A DNA stretch of 64,000 nucleotides from Aselliscus stoliczkanus (Eukaryota; Chordata; Mammalia; Chiroptera; Hipposideridae), in contig CM066741.1 in NCBI GenBank assembly GCA_033961575.1, positions 1,927,715 through 1,991,714 of the forward strand, given 5' to 3'. Below are positions 34,136-46,989 of this stretch, in pieces (the first letter of the stretch is position 1; each line of letters starts with the position of its first letter). The notes under the pieces were generated by a model, which saw only the letters and a program-made list of their open reading frames with translations, was not told the DNA's origin and searched no databases. The position numbers were made by a program, and so were the translations under genes.

Positions 34136-34559
34136 GTGACCAGCGAAGGCTTCTCAGAAGATAAGCCTTAGGAAAAGTCTGGAAAGAGCTGAGCCAGCCA
34201 GGTGTCCACAGGCAGAGGGGGCAGAACTTGGCCTAATCCCGGAGCAGCCGAGCCTCAGGACCCCTGAGCCAAAGGGAGAGAGCCCGGAATAGCCCCCAGC
34301 CCAGAGGGAAATGCCAGGCCAGCGGTCCCATCTCATTTGACCTGCTTCTCACCTCCGCTGGCCTTAGGGGCTGCCCCCCAAAACCCGCGTCCTTGAACAA
34401 CCCACGCTGTGTGTTGGGCTTCTTCCTGCCTCCACCCCTGCCGGTGGCTGGGCCCCCTGTAATCCCTCGGAGGTCCCCGCTGGCCCTGGGGCACTGTTGT
34501 CATCCATCCTGCAAGACTCAGGATTAGGGAGCCAAATGGGCTTGCTTTGGCCTCTGGCA

Positions 34560-34665
34560 CTGCAACTTTCAAACCCCGTGCCCTGGGCAAGTTAATTAGC
34601 CTCTCTGCGCCTCAGTTTCCCCACTGAGCAGAGGACGCTTTCAGGAAACGGTAGCCAGTGTTATT
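34560..34665 (+). repeat. MIR SINE fragment
   Basis: 'gggcaagttaattagcctct' followed by 'ctgcgcctcagtttccccac', the MIR 3' core. Confidence 0.6.
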
Positions 34666-35324
34666 CTGCCCCAACAATGGTTACTGGACTCCTCTGTCCA
34701 GGAGAGTGGCTGGTACCACCGTCGTTCTGAGATGAGAGCCCCGGCCTAGGCTGGAGCCCCCCGAGACTCCTGCAGAGAGACCGACCAAACGCAGCGATTG
34801 TGCCCCGGGGGAGCAGGGCCTAATGATCTGGGCACGGTTAATGAGCTTCCTTCTCTGCTCTCCCATCGCAGGTGGCGTGGCCGCCTTCCAGGCCCAGTGG
34901 CTGCTTCCCCGCACCTGCCCCTCCCCACCAGCCCCATCCAATTTCTTTGCAGTGGCCTAAAAAGCTAACCAAGCTGAAATCGCTTATATGAGGGGGGCTC
35001 TAAAACTCCTGCGCAGTTATTCAGTGTTCTCCGGGGCCTTGACCTTGTCCCCGCCTCTCTGTCCTTTCCGTGTGTTGGGAGCGGTCGAAGGACTCGTGGA
35101 TGATAACTGCTGAGATGGGCTCCGCAGTGTCCTGCCCGGGGTGGGAGGGCAGAACAAGGCTGCCCTGGAGAAGTTGCTTTGGCTGTGAATTCCTGCAGAG
35201 TCCCGTCTCATCCCTGAGTGCTGCTCCTGGGCGACTCCGAGGGGGGCCATGTGTCACAGTCACAGTTACACTGGGATATAATAAATGCCACCAGTGTTTT
35301 CCCCTGGAGAGGTGGCGGCCATGG

Positions 35325-35545
35325 TGGCTGAGAGCAGACTCGGAAATCAGTTTGCCTGGATAGCATTCTGGCTCTGCCATTTGATAATGGCCATCTTGGC
35401 CCCAAGTCATGTTAGCTTTTATATTGTAGACAGCCTGCTTCGTGGAGGGCCAGGCACTGCTCATAAATCTTCAAGCTGCTAATAATAATGATAATAATAA
35501 TAGAGAGCAGGCAATGCTTTGATTAATTCACTTGATCTCCAGAGG
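35325..35545 (+). repeat. MIR-type fossils with a short AAT-repeat
   Basis: 'tagcattctggctctgccat' resembles the MIR 5' core, and 'gggccaggcactgctcataa' a reverse MIR end. Between them is AATAATAATGATAATAATAATA at about 35481-35502. Confidence 0.4.
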
Positions 35546-36289
35546 ATGGACATGTGAGCAGATAACTTTTGTGGGTAATCAGGGTGGCATCTCAGCTGAG
35601 TCTGGACCCCCAGGTATCATTTGCATGGGTGGGTTGCACGAGGGCAAGTGGACTGCGACGAGGACATCTTAAGGATTCACGTTCAGGCTCAGAAAAGACA
35701 GGATGGCATGTCCCCAGCCCAGCCCACACCACATCCCGTGGCCCTTGCCAGGTTTCAGCAGCCATGGCGCAGTTCTCTTGCCTGTGGATGGCCTTCTCTC
35801 TGCTGGCTCAGCCTTCAGGCAGGCAGGGGAGATCAAGCCCCTCGGGACAGTCCTCAAGTGACGGGATCTGGGAGGTGGCAGGTAAATGCCCTAGCCTTCT
35901 GTCCTGCAGAGGGGCAGTTCCTCAGAGTGTCCCCAGTGGGACGGAGTCCTCGTTGCCCACAGTAGTAATCAGGTCACCGGCACACAATTTACTATCTTTC
36001 CCTCTTTCCCTGATTGCTCTCCCTTCTCCTTCACTCTTACTTCTTGGGATCATCTGTCAAATCAACGACTGTCACCGAAATCCTTACTTCTGGCGCTGCT
36101 TTGAGGGATCCCAAATTAAGACAGTTACACAGTGCTGGGATCCCAAGGGGACCACCCTGTTGTCAGAGCAGTGTTTTTTTTTTTTTTTTTGCTGATTTCC
36201 AGAGTGCTGACAGAGCAGAAGGGGACCGTGAACTCAGATGAAATTTAAGCACATGCGAAATATCCCCCAAGACTCCTGGCAAAAGTTGG

Positions 36290-36755
36290 AGTGGTGTTGT
36301 CGCATGCCTCCATATTGCTTCCTAGAATGCACTCTTCCCTTCCTTTAGTAATAGGACTCCACAGCTACCCAGTGGAGACTACATTTCCCAGCCTCCCTTG
36401 CAGCTGTGTTGGCCAGGTTCTCGCCAATGGACTGCTAGAGGAAGTGATATGTCACTTCTTTTAATTGCTTGGCCTCTGCTTCCCCTCTTCCCTCTCTCTG
36501 GGGTCTGGAATGTGGTCCCCATGTGGTGAGGTACGAGCTCTGATTTGAATGGAGCATCCTCTCAGCAATCAAAAAGGTAGAAAGAACCTGGGGCTCTGAG
36601 TGACAGTCTGCAGCGGAGTCGCCTCCCTGCTCAGGACCACCACCCATTTCTGGATGTCACACGAGAGAGAAATAAGATAAACTCTTCTGCTTGAACTACT
36701 ATGTATTTGGGCCTCTCTGTTCCAGCAACTTATGCTGTGCCCTAACGAATACAGT
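36290..36755 (+). repeat. Old interspersed repeat, LTR (MaLR)-like
   Basis: Contains 'gactacatttcccagcctcc', 'cgccaatggactgctagagg' and a 3' end 'gggcctctctgttccagcaa' followed by 'ccctaacgaatacag'. I recognise this as a widespread mammalian repeat with a MaLR-style tail but cannot name the family. Positions 61.74-62.0 kb hold a partial relative. Confidence 0.45.
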
Positions 36756-37244
36756 CAACAGGAAAGGGTCTGAGCAAGCAAATTATGAATAGAAATGCTG
36801 ATGTGCCCTCATTTGTGCCCCAAGGCTGGTGAGGCCTGGGGGCATTCAGGTTACATAACTCTCCTGTGTGGTGTGCTAAGCACTACATGGAGAACACCTG
36901 GGAGTCAGGTGGCACCCAGGCTCCTCGCTGATTTGTCACAGGCCTTGGGGGTTCTGTTCTTAGCTCGTGTCCCCTTTCCTGTGGTGCTCTCTGCTTCCAT
37001 ATTTTTTCCCTCCCAATTCCTGTCCTCCCAGGATTAGTTGTGCACTGGGGCTTGGGTGTCTTGTGTGTGTGGAGAGGGCTGCGATGGGAGCTGTCAGTCA
37101 GCTTTGGGGAACAGGCAGCAGCTCTGGGGCAAACACACCCTGGCTTGTGTCGTCTCATCCTTGCTCCTGGATGTGGGCAATATTCCATCCCTCGGTCATT
37201 GCTGTATCTCCTTCTCCATTAAGCAGAGCTGGGGGTGATAACCT

Positions 37245-37870
37245 GTGGTATTTAGTTTTCTATCGCTGTGTAACTAATGACCACAAACTTGGTGGCTTCA
37301 AACAGCACCCATTTATTATCTCAGGCTTCTGTGGGTCAGGAGGCAGGAAAGGCTCTGCTGGGTTCTCTGTTTCAGGTCTCCCAGGGCTGAAACCAAGGTG
37401 CCAGCTGGGCTGGGCTCTCATCCGAGGTCCCGGGGAAGCAACTGCTTCCAGGGTCATTCAGTGTTGGCAGAGTTCAGCTCCTTGTGGTCATAGGGCTGAG
37501 TCCCAGCTTCCTTCCGGGCTGTTGGCCACTCTCTAGTCCTTACACAAAGTCCCCGTCATATTCAAAGCCAGCAATAGCATATTGAAACTTTCTCATCCTT
37601 GGAATCTCTTTGATTTACCCTTCTGCTACCAGCTTGAGAAAACTCCCAGCTTTTAAAGGGATTGCAGGGTTGTATTAGGCTCAACAGGTAACCACTTTTT
37701 AAAATTAACTCAAAGTCAACTTATATGTAACCTTAATTATGTCTGCAAAATCCCTTTTGCCACATGAGGTGGTGTGACCACAGGCATGATATTTGCACCA
37801 TATTTGCAGTCCCAGGGATTGGAGTGGGAAACCATGGGAGTCTGCTTAGGGTTCTGCCCACCATATTTAC
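37245..37870 (-). repeat. MLT1-like ERVL-MaLR LTR, antisense
   Basis: 'ctatcgctgtgtaactaatg', 'accacaaacttggtggcttc', 'cccatttattatctcaggct' and the end 'agggttctgcccaccatatt' follow the reverse-complement MLT1 LTR order. It is a solo, degraded LTR; no internal viral gene is visible. Confidence 0.6.
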
Positions 37871-38019
37871 AGCCCCCTGTATCTTACAATGTTTCACCAT
37901 CACCTTTGCTCAGGAAAGAGCCCCACCCCCGCCCACTATGGCAAGGTGACCTTGGAGGGGGTGGGATTACGCACCAGAAGGATGATTACTTTGGGTTGAA
38001 GGACTGATGTTCTATTTGT

Positions 38020-38240
38020 TCACCTATCCCTATTTATTGAGAATCTCTAGATGGGGCAGTGAACAGACCAGAGAGAGTCCGTGCCCTCGTGGAGATGAGG
38101 GTCTGGTGTGGTAGCAGATGTCAAAGGTGATGAGGGTTCCCAAGGAGAAGTTTGGGGTTCAGTGGGAAGGAAACTGAGGCTAGAATGCCAGCTGTGGGTG
38201 AAGTAGGAAGGGCTTGACATAGGGTTGAGGTCAAGTTTTA
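38020..38240 (-). repeat. L2 LINE 3' end, antisense
   Basis: 'tatttattgagaatctctag', 'ggggcagtgaacagacca' and 'gtgccctcgtggagatgagg' match reverse-complement L2. Confidence 0.6.
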
Positions 38241-39127
38241 CAGCTTCTGTGAGGAATAGGGGGACACCATCTCCTAGGTGAGGTTAGAGCTCAAACACTT
38301 ACAGGAACCCTTAGCTTTCCTTGGGTCCTGGGATCACCGGGAAACTCCTGGTCTTAGCTTATCAGCTTAGTCTGGGGGCCACTCACTTGAGTAGCAGCTC
38401 CTACCAGGGTGGGGGTTTAGCATAAGTAAAGGAAGCAACCTGAGTGCGAACAAAAGAATAGGGCTCGTGTGATGGCGAGTGGCCCGTGGCCTTGGTGTCG
38501 GGGTAAAGGAGTGGTGGGGTCTTTGCGAAAAGCATCATGGGCACCTGTCCACCAGAGTTGCCAGTACTTATCCCAGCTGGTCTTGCCGTCGGGAGCAAGT
38601 CATCAGGCCTTTGGATTTTTAACACAATTGAAATGATTTTTACAATGGAAGGAATTTTCCAAACTGTAAGGACCTGCAGAAAGGTGACCTACGCACAGCT
38701 GTTTATGGTGCATGGCCAATGCTCAGGCTTCCCTTTGGGACCTTTGGTGGAGTTACCCTCATGGAGCGGTGCTGGGATTCTCCACCATCCGCTTTAACTG
38801 AGAAAGGTTCTGAGGCTGCAGGCGGCCTCTGCAGGGTTCCCGTCCTGAAGACCTGCTTCACGAATGCCTTCGAGATGTCAGCGGAGGACGCCCGTGTCTC
38901 CTCCTTGCGCCTTCCTCTGCTTTCTCCTCTTCCACTGTGACCGTGGGGATAATCAGGATGTCCCCTCTGCCACGCGTGGGACAAGCCCGATTCAACGGAT
39001 CGCTGCTCCGAATCCAGTATTTCCTCTTTTTCTTCCCTCTCATTGTCTTATCAACGCAGGCAACTGTACAGGCTTCTGCTGCAATTCCCAGCTCCTCCTA
39101 TTTGACTCTGGGCAGGAGAGGTGAGTA

Positions 39128-39260
39128 TTTTATTTATAATAGAATACATTTATTTATTTATTTAAAGTATTTATAAATAATAAATACTTATTTATTTCAG
39201 CGCCTGGTACATGGTAGGTACTCAACAAATATTCAAGTGTTAGACAAATGATGTGTCGAT
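39128..39260. repeat. AT-rich repeat with L2 3' end
   Basis: TTTA-type low-complexity DNA (39130-39196), including a 10-bp inverted repeat AAGTATTTAT / ATAAATACTT (39165-39189). It is followed by 'cgcctggtacatggtaggta' 'ctcaacaaatattc', a sense L2 terminus. Confidence 0.6.
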
Positions 39261-39836
39261 TATTATTTTTGGTTGATACAAGAAGTGGACACATGTAAAA
39301 AGAACTGTGCTTTTTGTAAATACTAATATTGTGGACTTATCTCTTGCATTGGCCAGTGTCCCTTAATGAGGGTGACCCGTCGTCCGAATTTGCCCAGGAC
39401 TGAGGATGTAGGGCATTCAGTTTTAAAACTGGGATGGAGGGGTTTCCTAAAACACGAAGCCCAAAGGAAAACAAGATTCTCTTAAAGCTCAAAATATGGA
39501 AAAGGGCGGTTTCTCCTGCTAAACAGGGTGCTTGCTTTTGTCGGCAGACGGGCAGGTTGAAAGGTCTCCCGCTTATCTCTCTGCCTTGACCTCGAAAAAG
39601 CTCAGGCCGAGTGCTCTGGAAGGCGTCTGTCAATCTAGGTTGTCTGAAACAATTGCTTCCTTCCTCTGCCTTGCTTTGGGTTGTCCGTTTTTCTCTCTAA
39701 AGACTTTAACATATGGTGCAAACTGCTCCCAGAAAGCATGAAAGGCTTTTCCCAAGCAAACACGAAAAAATGCCTCTGTCCTGTCTTCCTGCTTGTCTTC
39801 AGCCGGCCACTGTTTCATCCTTTGTGTGGATTATTT

Positions 39837-40047
39837 CAGGAGCTGGCAAACTGTGGCCAGTGCACCAAATCTGGGACCGCTGCCGCTTTTTATAAATACA
39901 CTCATTGGAACACAGCCAGGCTGACTCATTTACGTGTTGTCTGTGGCTGTTTTCATGTTACAAAAGCAAAGTTATATAGTAGTGACAGAGACTGTGTGGG
40001 CCACAAAACCGCAAATATTTACTATCTGTAAAGGTTGCCAACCCTGC
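39837..40047 (-). mobile_element. MER1-type hAT-Charlie fossil
   Basis: Starts CAGGAGCTGGCAAACTG and ends AGGTTGCCAACCCTG, which are inverted termini. Internal 'cattggaacacagccaggct' and 'gcaaatatttactatctgta' confirm the family. Opposite orientation to the 23.7 kb copy. Confidence 0.8.
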
Positions 40048-40627
40048 CTGATAGCACAAACCTCAAATCTTTTTGCAAAGATTTATATACAATGTCAAAT
40101 TATACATGTCTATGTATATTTTCTTTTCTAAAATGTATGGTTTCAAATTTCATATATATATATTTTTTCTGATTGCAAAATTACTATGTGCTAATTATAA
40201 AAATGTTAGCATCATAGAGATATGCGAAGATGATAGTAACCATCGCAATTTAAACTTGATTCCTATTGGTGGCCTAATTAACCAGTCAGTGCAGACTTTT
40301 CCTGGTGCCTTTCGGTGCCTAAACTAATCTATATATGTCGTTAGACTAATACTAAAAAAGAAATAAATCTCTATGTGAGCAAGTTTTCCTGGGTAAGCAT
40401 TCTTGAATTTCCCATCAGCGTTTTTCACCCATGTCGCCACTGACACATTTACAGACATTTTTGCTCATTATTTCCAATATTTTTCCTCATTGATCTAGTT
40501 TAATCAAAAGCCCTTTCTAACTCGTCTTCACAATAGCCACATCACTGGGAGTTCTGATTATGCCTGGTCCCTCTCATTATATTAATTATTGTTTTTGTTT
40601 TAATCATTACTGATTACTGTTACTTTA

Positions 40628-41042
40628 TTTTTAAAGATTTTACTGGGGAATTGGGGGAGGGGAACAGCATTGGGGAACCGGGGAAGGGGAACAGACAAGT
40701 TGCTGTCTTTTTGTTCTTCAGTCTAGTTGCAGAGGACGTTGCTTCACTGGCCCATGTTGGTATCATCATCGTGCTCTTCCCCAGTGAGGCAGATCGGTCG
40801 CCGGCCTCTGGATGGTTGCTCACCGCGGCTATTGGCAGCTCACGCTGGCTGCTGGCCACTCACTGTAGCCTATGGCAGCAGGGGCTGCAGCCTACACTGT
40901 CACCGGGGCTCGCAACCCAGCTCCAGGTGGAGCTGTTGTTAGCTGTAGAGGGCAGTGTCACTGGCCCTCATATGTGGGATCCGAACAGGGGCTGCTGGCA
41001 TCCCAAAACCACCTCTTAACCAATGCGCCACTCGGCTGGCCC
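40628..41042 (-). mobile_element. Composite SINE, second copy
   Basis: 415-bp relative of the 14.5 kb composite with the same order. The tRNA-like head is at the right (about 40955-41042), then the linker, then a VES-like unit containing CTTCAGTCTAGTTGCAGAGG (40716-40735). The A/T-rich end is at the left. A 13-bp perfect target-site duplication TACTGTTACTTTA flanks it (40615-40627 and 41043-41055). The G-rich segment near the tail is duplicated in tandem (about 31 bp, GGGGAA...GGGGAACAG twice), unlike the first copy. Open frames on both strands are inherited from the repeat consensus and are not genes. Confidence 0.82.
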
Positions 41043-41055
41043 TACTGTTACTTTA

Positions 41056-41934
41056 AAACATCTCTCAGAACCAGTGGAGATGGCAGATGCCTGAAGATTG
41101 TCACTTTGCTTCCCAGCCACCAAGCTGAGTGTTCAGGACGGTGGTGTCAGCTGACTTTCCACCTGCTCCCAGGAGATTATCAGGACCAGCGCCCGCACAA
41201 GACGTGTAGCTCATGGCATCCCTTGATCCCAAAGTCCATATCTTCTAGATCATGCCAGCACCCAGAATCTTAGATCCATCATGCTCTCTACATACTGACT
41301 GGACCAGCTTCCCTCATCTCCCCACACTTCCCTCTCCAACCACTTCCTCTGTACCCTCTGGAATTCCCACTTTGTAACCGATGGACATTCCTATATTCTC
41401 AACCTCTCCTTCTCCAAACACCTTCTCTCACGTCTTGCCTTAGCTTAAACCCAGAGGTTCCCTTAGCCTCCTGGTCCGTCTTCCCAAGTGGAAGTTTCTT
41501 TGCTCTCTTCCCTCATGTCCCTCAGAGCTCCCCTTTGCCACTTCAAAAATGTTTTCCCTTCCAGAAAAAAAATCCCCGAATCTTTCAAGTGAGGTCCTTA
41601 AATTACAGTAGTAGCTGCTGGTCAGTTACCACCCCTTCCATCATTAAAGACTCAGTGCCTAGCGAGTAGTCACCATCTTTATTTCCTCCCTAATCTCATC
41701 ATTCGGGCTTAGTTCCTTGTTTACACAGGTGATGAGTCCAGCCCTCTGACGTCCCCATTTCTTGGCCTCCCCATCCTCCCCATCCATCTTCACTCTTTCC
41801 CGCAGCATGGCCTTTGCCAGTCACTGTTCAGCCTTAAATCTGAATTTAAGTTCCCCGACTCTATGACCACCATTTCCTCTCCTCCTCTCATAGCTCCACG
41901 GTAAACATGTCCCCAACTCATGGAGACCTTTAGC
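41056..41934 (+). repeat. Pyrimidine-rich sequence, possible L2 fossil
   Basis: C/T-rich sequence resembling L2 body in composition (for example 'caccatttcctctcctcctc'), but no landmark allows a firm call. Confidence 0.25.
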
Positions 41935-42200
41935 TCAGCCCCGTCCGACAGAAATGTACTAACAGCCACACATGTCCTTGACATTTTTCTAGTAGCCACA
42001 TTAAGAAATATAATTAGCCTTAATATTTTTATTTAACCAAAAAGATCCAAAATATTATCATGTTACCATTGTAACCAATATAAAAAATTGTTGATGAGAT
42101 ATTTTACATTTTTTCACCCTGCCTTTGGAATCCGCGTGTCTTTTACACTTACAGTGCATCTCATTACTGACCGCCACACTGGTCAGCGCGGCTCTAGCCC
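41935..42200. mobile_element. hAT-type non-autonomous transposon fossil
   Basis: Left end 'tcagccccgtccgacagaaa' and right end 'actggtcagcgcggctctag' are related inverted termini. Inside are 'tttttctagtagccacatta', 'ttatttaaccaaaaagatcc' and 'gatgagatattttacatttt', a familiar old hAT repeat whose exact name I leave open. Confidence 0.6.
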
Positions 42201-42879
42201 ACTGAGCTAGTCACGTTTCCATCCAGCCTCTTGAATGTCCTCGCATTCTGTCTTATTCAACCTAGATTCCGTTACTAGCATCACAGTGTTTCAAATATCC
42301 TTCACTTGCCCTTATCTCTTCCTCTAGTAAAAACTAGTTGTTGGTTGGACCAAACCACCAGTCTGCAGTCAGGCGATTGAATAGTACAGGTGAGAGTCAC
42401 ACATGTGGGCGGCCTGGCCTCACCTTAGCTCCGGGAACACACAGTTCCAACAGGCACGTAATGCTCCCCGGAGGCCTTGTCACCTGTCCCTCATTAAATC
42501 TGCTTAATTGCTCTCTGAGACTATTTCAAGTATTTCCATCTCTCCTCCTCCTCCTCTCTCTCCCCACCTCGTCCTCTCGGCAGCTGACCTGCTTCACTAT
42601 CCACCAATAGACGTCACAAATGTCACATGCCCAAGATGGAAGTCTACACTCCCCACCTGTTCATTTCAGGGGAGGGGACCATGACCAAGCCCCAAACCCA
42701 GGAGCCAGCTTTAGCTGTCTCCTCTCTTCTAATTCGCCAGTACACCCTGCCCTCCAAAGGGGTCCAGAATCTTAGCTCTTCCCTCGGCGTCTGCAGCCAC
42801 CACCTCGGACCAAGTCGCCATTGTCTCTTGCCTAGACTTCCGGGACAGCTAACTGGCCTTCCTTGTTTCATAAAGCCAC

Positions 42880-43425
42880 CTCGCAAGCCGCTTTCTACTC
42901 AGCAGCCAGAGCTGTCTTTTGAGAACGTAATCAGAGCACGTCACTCCCTTTCTTACAAGTCCTTGTTTCCATGGCAACATGGGTCCTACACCTCAGGCCC
43001 TGCTCCTTTCCTGTGTCACCTTGTCCCCATGCCCCCACACTGTAGTCACACTGGCTCGCCTTTCGTTTCTGGAACTCGCCAAGCTCTTTGCTGCTTTCTT
43101 CCTGGAAAGGCCTTCCCCCAGTATTTCTCATGATTGGTTCCTTTCGTCCTTTTGGTTTTCAGAGACATCTTCCCTTAACGCCCCATGCAAAGCACTCCTC
43201 TGCCCTCCTCCATCAGTGACTCTCTTATCGGGCCTCTCTTTGTTTTTCCTCATGGCACTTAGTGTCTGAAATTACCTGGTTGGCCCCCTTTATCATCAGT
43301 CTGTCCACTTGCAGTAAGCCCCATGATAGTAAGGACGCTCACCTGGTAGTCTCTGAGCCTGGTACAGGACCCAACACATAAACGCAGTGAACGGTCGCTG
43401 AATGCAGGAACGAACGGGCCCAGGC
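42880..43425 (+). repeat. L2 LINE fossil
   Basis: Sense L2 landmarks: 'aatcagagcacgtcactccc', 'tcctggaaaggccttccccc', 'taagccccatgatagtaagg' and the terminal 'gcctggtacaggacccaaca'. Its long end-to-end extent explains the open frames in this stretch. Confidence 0.7.
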
Positions 43426-44089
43426 CCTGGTGTTCCAGCCTTTCAGGGCCCCCACCTTCCTAGGACATGCACAGGCTCCTCAGCGACACTATCAGCCTTG
43501 TATCTGGGCCACTGAGGCTGACAAAGTGCTGCTGTCCTGCGCCCTAATAGGGGTCATGTCTGCAAATACTCCTGGACGATTAAGCTCTTTAACTGGCTGA
43601 ACAGCAAGTCCAAAGAGACTGCTTTCCCGAAGGGGCTGGGTCACCGGAATATATTACCCCAGAGGGGCAGGGAGTCTGCAGCCCAAGGAGTGTCCATCAG
43701 GCAGGCTGTACAAATAGGCTGTGACCTAGTGGTCATTCTGGAAACTTCTCAGATATTCCCGTAAAGAACCTGCATGGAGGATGGGTCGGAAGGAGGCAAG
43801 AAGGGGTACGAGCAACTGTTCCTCATCTTTCATTTGTAAGTGACAGAAATTCGACTCAAACTGGTCCCGACAATGAAAGAGCATATTGACTCACGTTCCT
43901 GAGGAGACAGGGCTGTTTGGCTTCAGGGATAGGTGGGCCCGGAGCTCAAAACTGCCACTAGCCAGGATGTGGGGCTGAGTGACCACTTCTCGCCTGAGCA
44001 TGGGCTGGACTTAATGACTTGCCTTCAAAGAGCAGAGCATGGAAGGGGGCGTCACCAAGGTAACTCTCCCTGATGGAAACTGGACTTCA
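43426..44089. other. Intergenic, partly old repeat
   Basis: Near 43835-44030 a segment beginning 'gtgacagaaattcgactcaa' resembles an old interspersed repeat. The stretch at 23255-23420 ('gggacagaaaatcccactca') looks like the same family. I cannot name it. Confidence 0.35.
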
Positions 44090-44265
44090 GTGTGGGGTTA
44101 TCTGTTGTCACAGAGGCGCCACCCCGTGGATACGTTGATGGGGAGGCTGCGCGTTAATGTGTGCAGGTGGGGGTTTAAGGGAACTCTGTAGACTGTCCAC
44201 TGAATTTTGCTGTGCGCCCAGAACAGCCCTAAAAAATAAAGTCTATTAAGAAAAATTATTAGAAA
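44090..44265 (+). repeat. L1M 3'UTR terminus
   Basis: 'ttgatggggaggctgcgcgt', 'tccactgaattttgctgtgc' and 'ccctaaaaaataaagtctat' followed by an A-rich end, the standard 3' terminus of older L1M subfamilies. Confidence 0.75.
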
Positions 44266-46639
44266 AACAAAACTGTCAGCAGGACCGTTTCTCTCTATTT
44301 CTGAGTCCAGCTTTTCTTGCGGTCAGCTCTTTTCATGGGTAGGTGACCAGTCACTCCGGTTTGACGGTGACAGTCCCAGTGGTGGCTGGTTGTACAGCAT
44401 CATGATTAACAGCATCTGTTTTTACTCTCCGAAGTGCCCCCATGTGGGTGATAAATCATGTGGTCACCCAAGTCTCTGCCTGGCCACCCCCGGGCCACCG
44501 CTCTGAGTCCACATCCTCCCAGCATTAAGGCCGGACTTGGGAGGCGCCTGTTCTGCAGAGCTTCTGACAAAAGCCCCGGGCTCGAGTCCCGCCCTGATTG
44601 CCAAGTGACCAGTCAGGAGCAGTCATCTGGTGCTCTCATTGGCCAAGTCTGGGCCACAGGCCACCACAGCCACCGGGCCTGGAGGTCCCTACCCAAATCA
44701 CATTAGCAGGTTTGGGGGGAGGGCTTGTTTCCAGGCTAAACTGCAGGTGGAATCGATACCAGGCAGGCCGAACACAGGGGTCACCTAAATGGGGAGAGAT
44801 GAAATTTTCAAATGGTTTCTACCTCCCCAAATTAGAGTGGGCTTCAGGCTGTGTTCCTGATGCATTGCCACTCCCCCCCACCCCCTTGTGTCTTGGTGAG
44901 TGTTAACATGCATCAGCCATCGGTCTCACCTCGGCCGTAATTCACCGTGATCCACGGCGGCCGTGGTGTCTTAACCGTGAGAGTGGGGAATGATCCGGCT
45001 TATTGTGACTTATTGTTGCTTCAAGTTTCTTTTACATTTTACTCATGCGCATAGTAGGAATTTCGCTGTCTATGGAAGTATATTGGGAATGCCACCTGGT
45101 ACAGGTGTCAGTGGTGGGGAATGGCTAGAACCATCTTTGCCGTGGAGAGATGGCCATTTGGACCTATTTGTGCATATCTATCTCTCCCTCTCAATTTATC
45201 AGCCTCTAGAGGGCAGGAACTAGGGTTCTCCTACGTTTGTGTGCCCCGTAATGTGTCCAGTAAATGGTATTTGAGTATAACTTAGCAGGAAAAAATTGTG
45301 GCTAAGAACTGCCTGTGTTGGGGAAGTTCTCACTGTAGATCCTACAAAAAGGTTAACGGAAACCCTCTTTGGGTTGGAGAGAGGAGCCATCGCTGGGTTC
45401 CCAGAAACGTAGGCATAGGAACTGAACAGGCAACCCCACTTAATGGAAAAGTTTCAGACTCTTAGACGTTGGGCGCCTCCCTCTACTTGGACAGCGGAGC
45501 ACAGTGATCACAGAGCCCCACAGATCCCCACTCCTGGCACATAGTACCCTGGAAATGTGTTGGGAAATGCAGTGTATTTTGCTGCCTTGCTTCCAGGCAC
45601 AATACCTAGAATACACAGGCTGGAGGGAGGAGCTAGAAGGAAGAGGAAAAATTGAGAAAAATAATGGACTTCAAACTAGAGTTCAACCCTATTTAGTAAA
45701 AAATGTGATGTCTTTCTAATGGATGAAAAATGGACCAGAATAAGACAGAGGATGCCAAATGTAAGGTGATTGGCCAAAGTGATCAATTTAGGGTTGAACC
45801 ATGTCAGGTGCATCCTGGTGCCAGACCCTCCCCGCAGCCGGAATGGCGTCTGTCTCCCTCACTCCTTGTCTCCTAGACTCACACCTGTTGGAGTTTTACC
45901 AGCCCTGGATGAGGACACAGGGTAGTGGCAGAAGGGGTCCCACTGGTTTAGGGCGGGCGGAGCTGCTGGAATGCAGGGAGGAGGCAATCTACCTGGACTG
46001 CGACAAAATGCTGTGACTGCGTCCCCCTTGGACTTGAACACAGGGTTAATCACAGGTCCACAGCTTTTGTCCACACCTGGGAGTGTAATGCAGTTTGTCT
46101 GAGGGGTGCCGGGCCCCAGAAACCTCTCTGACGGCGGGATGGAGACGAGATGTGAACAGGAGTGTGAGCTCCAAGGTGGACGTGGGGGGACCAGTGGAGT
46201 CATCCCTCCCATGGCCACAGAGTCTCCGAGAGCTTTCTAGAAATTGGGCACTTTATAAATGGGCCAGTGCCAAGTGATGTGCCTGCCGGGATGTGGGCCA
46301 CATTCCCGGGGGTACGTGGGCCTGCAGGCCATGCTGGGGATCTCATGTTCCCCCCATTCCTGTCATACGCCTTTTGGGTGTGTCATCAGCCCCACTCAAG
46401 CCACACAGGCTGAGGCCTGAGAACAGGGCATGGTTTTATCGAAAGGGGTTGTCAGGAAGGCAGGAGGGCTCTGTGACAATGTGACAATGGTGCAGTGACA
46501 CGGATAGGCCTGTACTTGCTGGAGCTGGTCAGGGACGAGCCAATGATGTTTGGTAACTTGACAGAGTTTATGCATCTGTCACCATGATCTAGTTTAACAG
46601 ACTCCCGTCACCCACCAAAATTCCTTGAGTCCATTTACT
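44266..46639. other. Intergenic, nothing assigned except L2 end
   Basis: A sense L2-like terminus ('ctctagagggcaggaactag') is at 45190-45285. The rest is unique-looking without a gene. Confidence 0.4.
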
Positions 46640-46900
46640 CTTTTTTTTTTCAGATTCAATAGATGCTTTTCAAAATAATTAGTTTCAGATGTACAAAGCA
46701 ACATGATAGTTAGACATTTACACCCCTCACAAAGTGAAAACCCCTCTCCCCCAAGCTGCCATCCCTCTGACATCTTATATAACTTACAATTCCACTGATA
46801 TCTTCCATTTCCTCGTAACTTCCTTTCCCATTCCCAGCCCCAGGCAGCCTCACATCTACTTCCTGTCTCTAGAGATTTACCCTTTCTGGGCATTTACCTT
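46640..46900 (-). repeat. L1 3'UTR fossil, antisense
   Basis: 'tagtttcagatgtacaaagc', 'ttagacatttacacccctca', 'ccatccctctgacatcttat' and 'tctagagatttaccctttct'. It is related to the 9.7 kb fossil. Confidence 0.6.
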
Positions 46901-46989
46901 TTTAAGTACACCTCTGCCTGGAATTCCTGAATGCTCTCTCCTACTCTACAGAAGGCCATTTCTTCCTCATGGAGGCCACTTGTTCTGTT

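Noticed and set aside
35569..36195. 208-codon frame
   Set aside because: No family resemblance; ends in a poly-Phe run from a T tract.
40651..41019. 122-codon open frame
   Set aside because: Lies entirely within the composite SINE, antisense to it.
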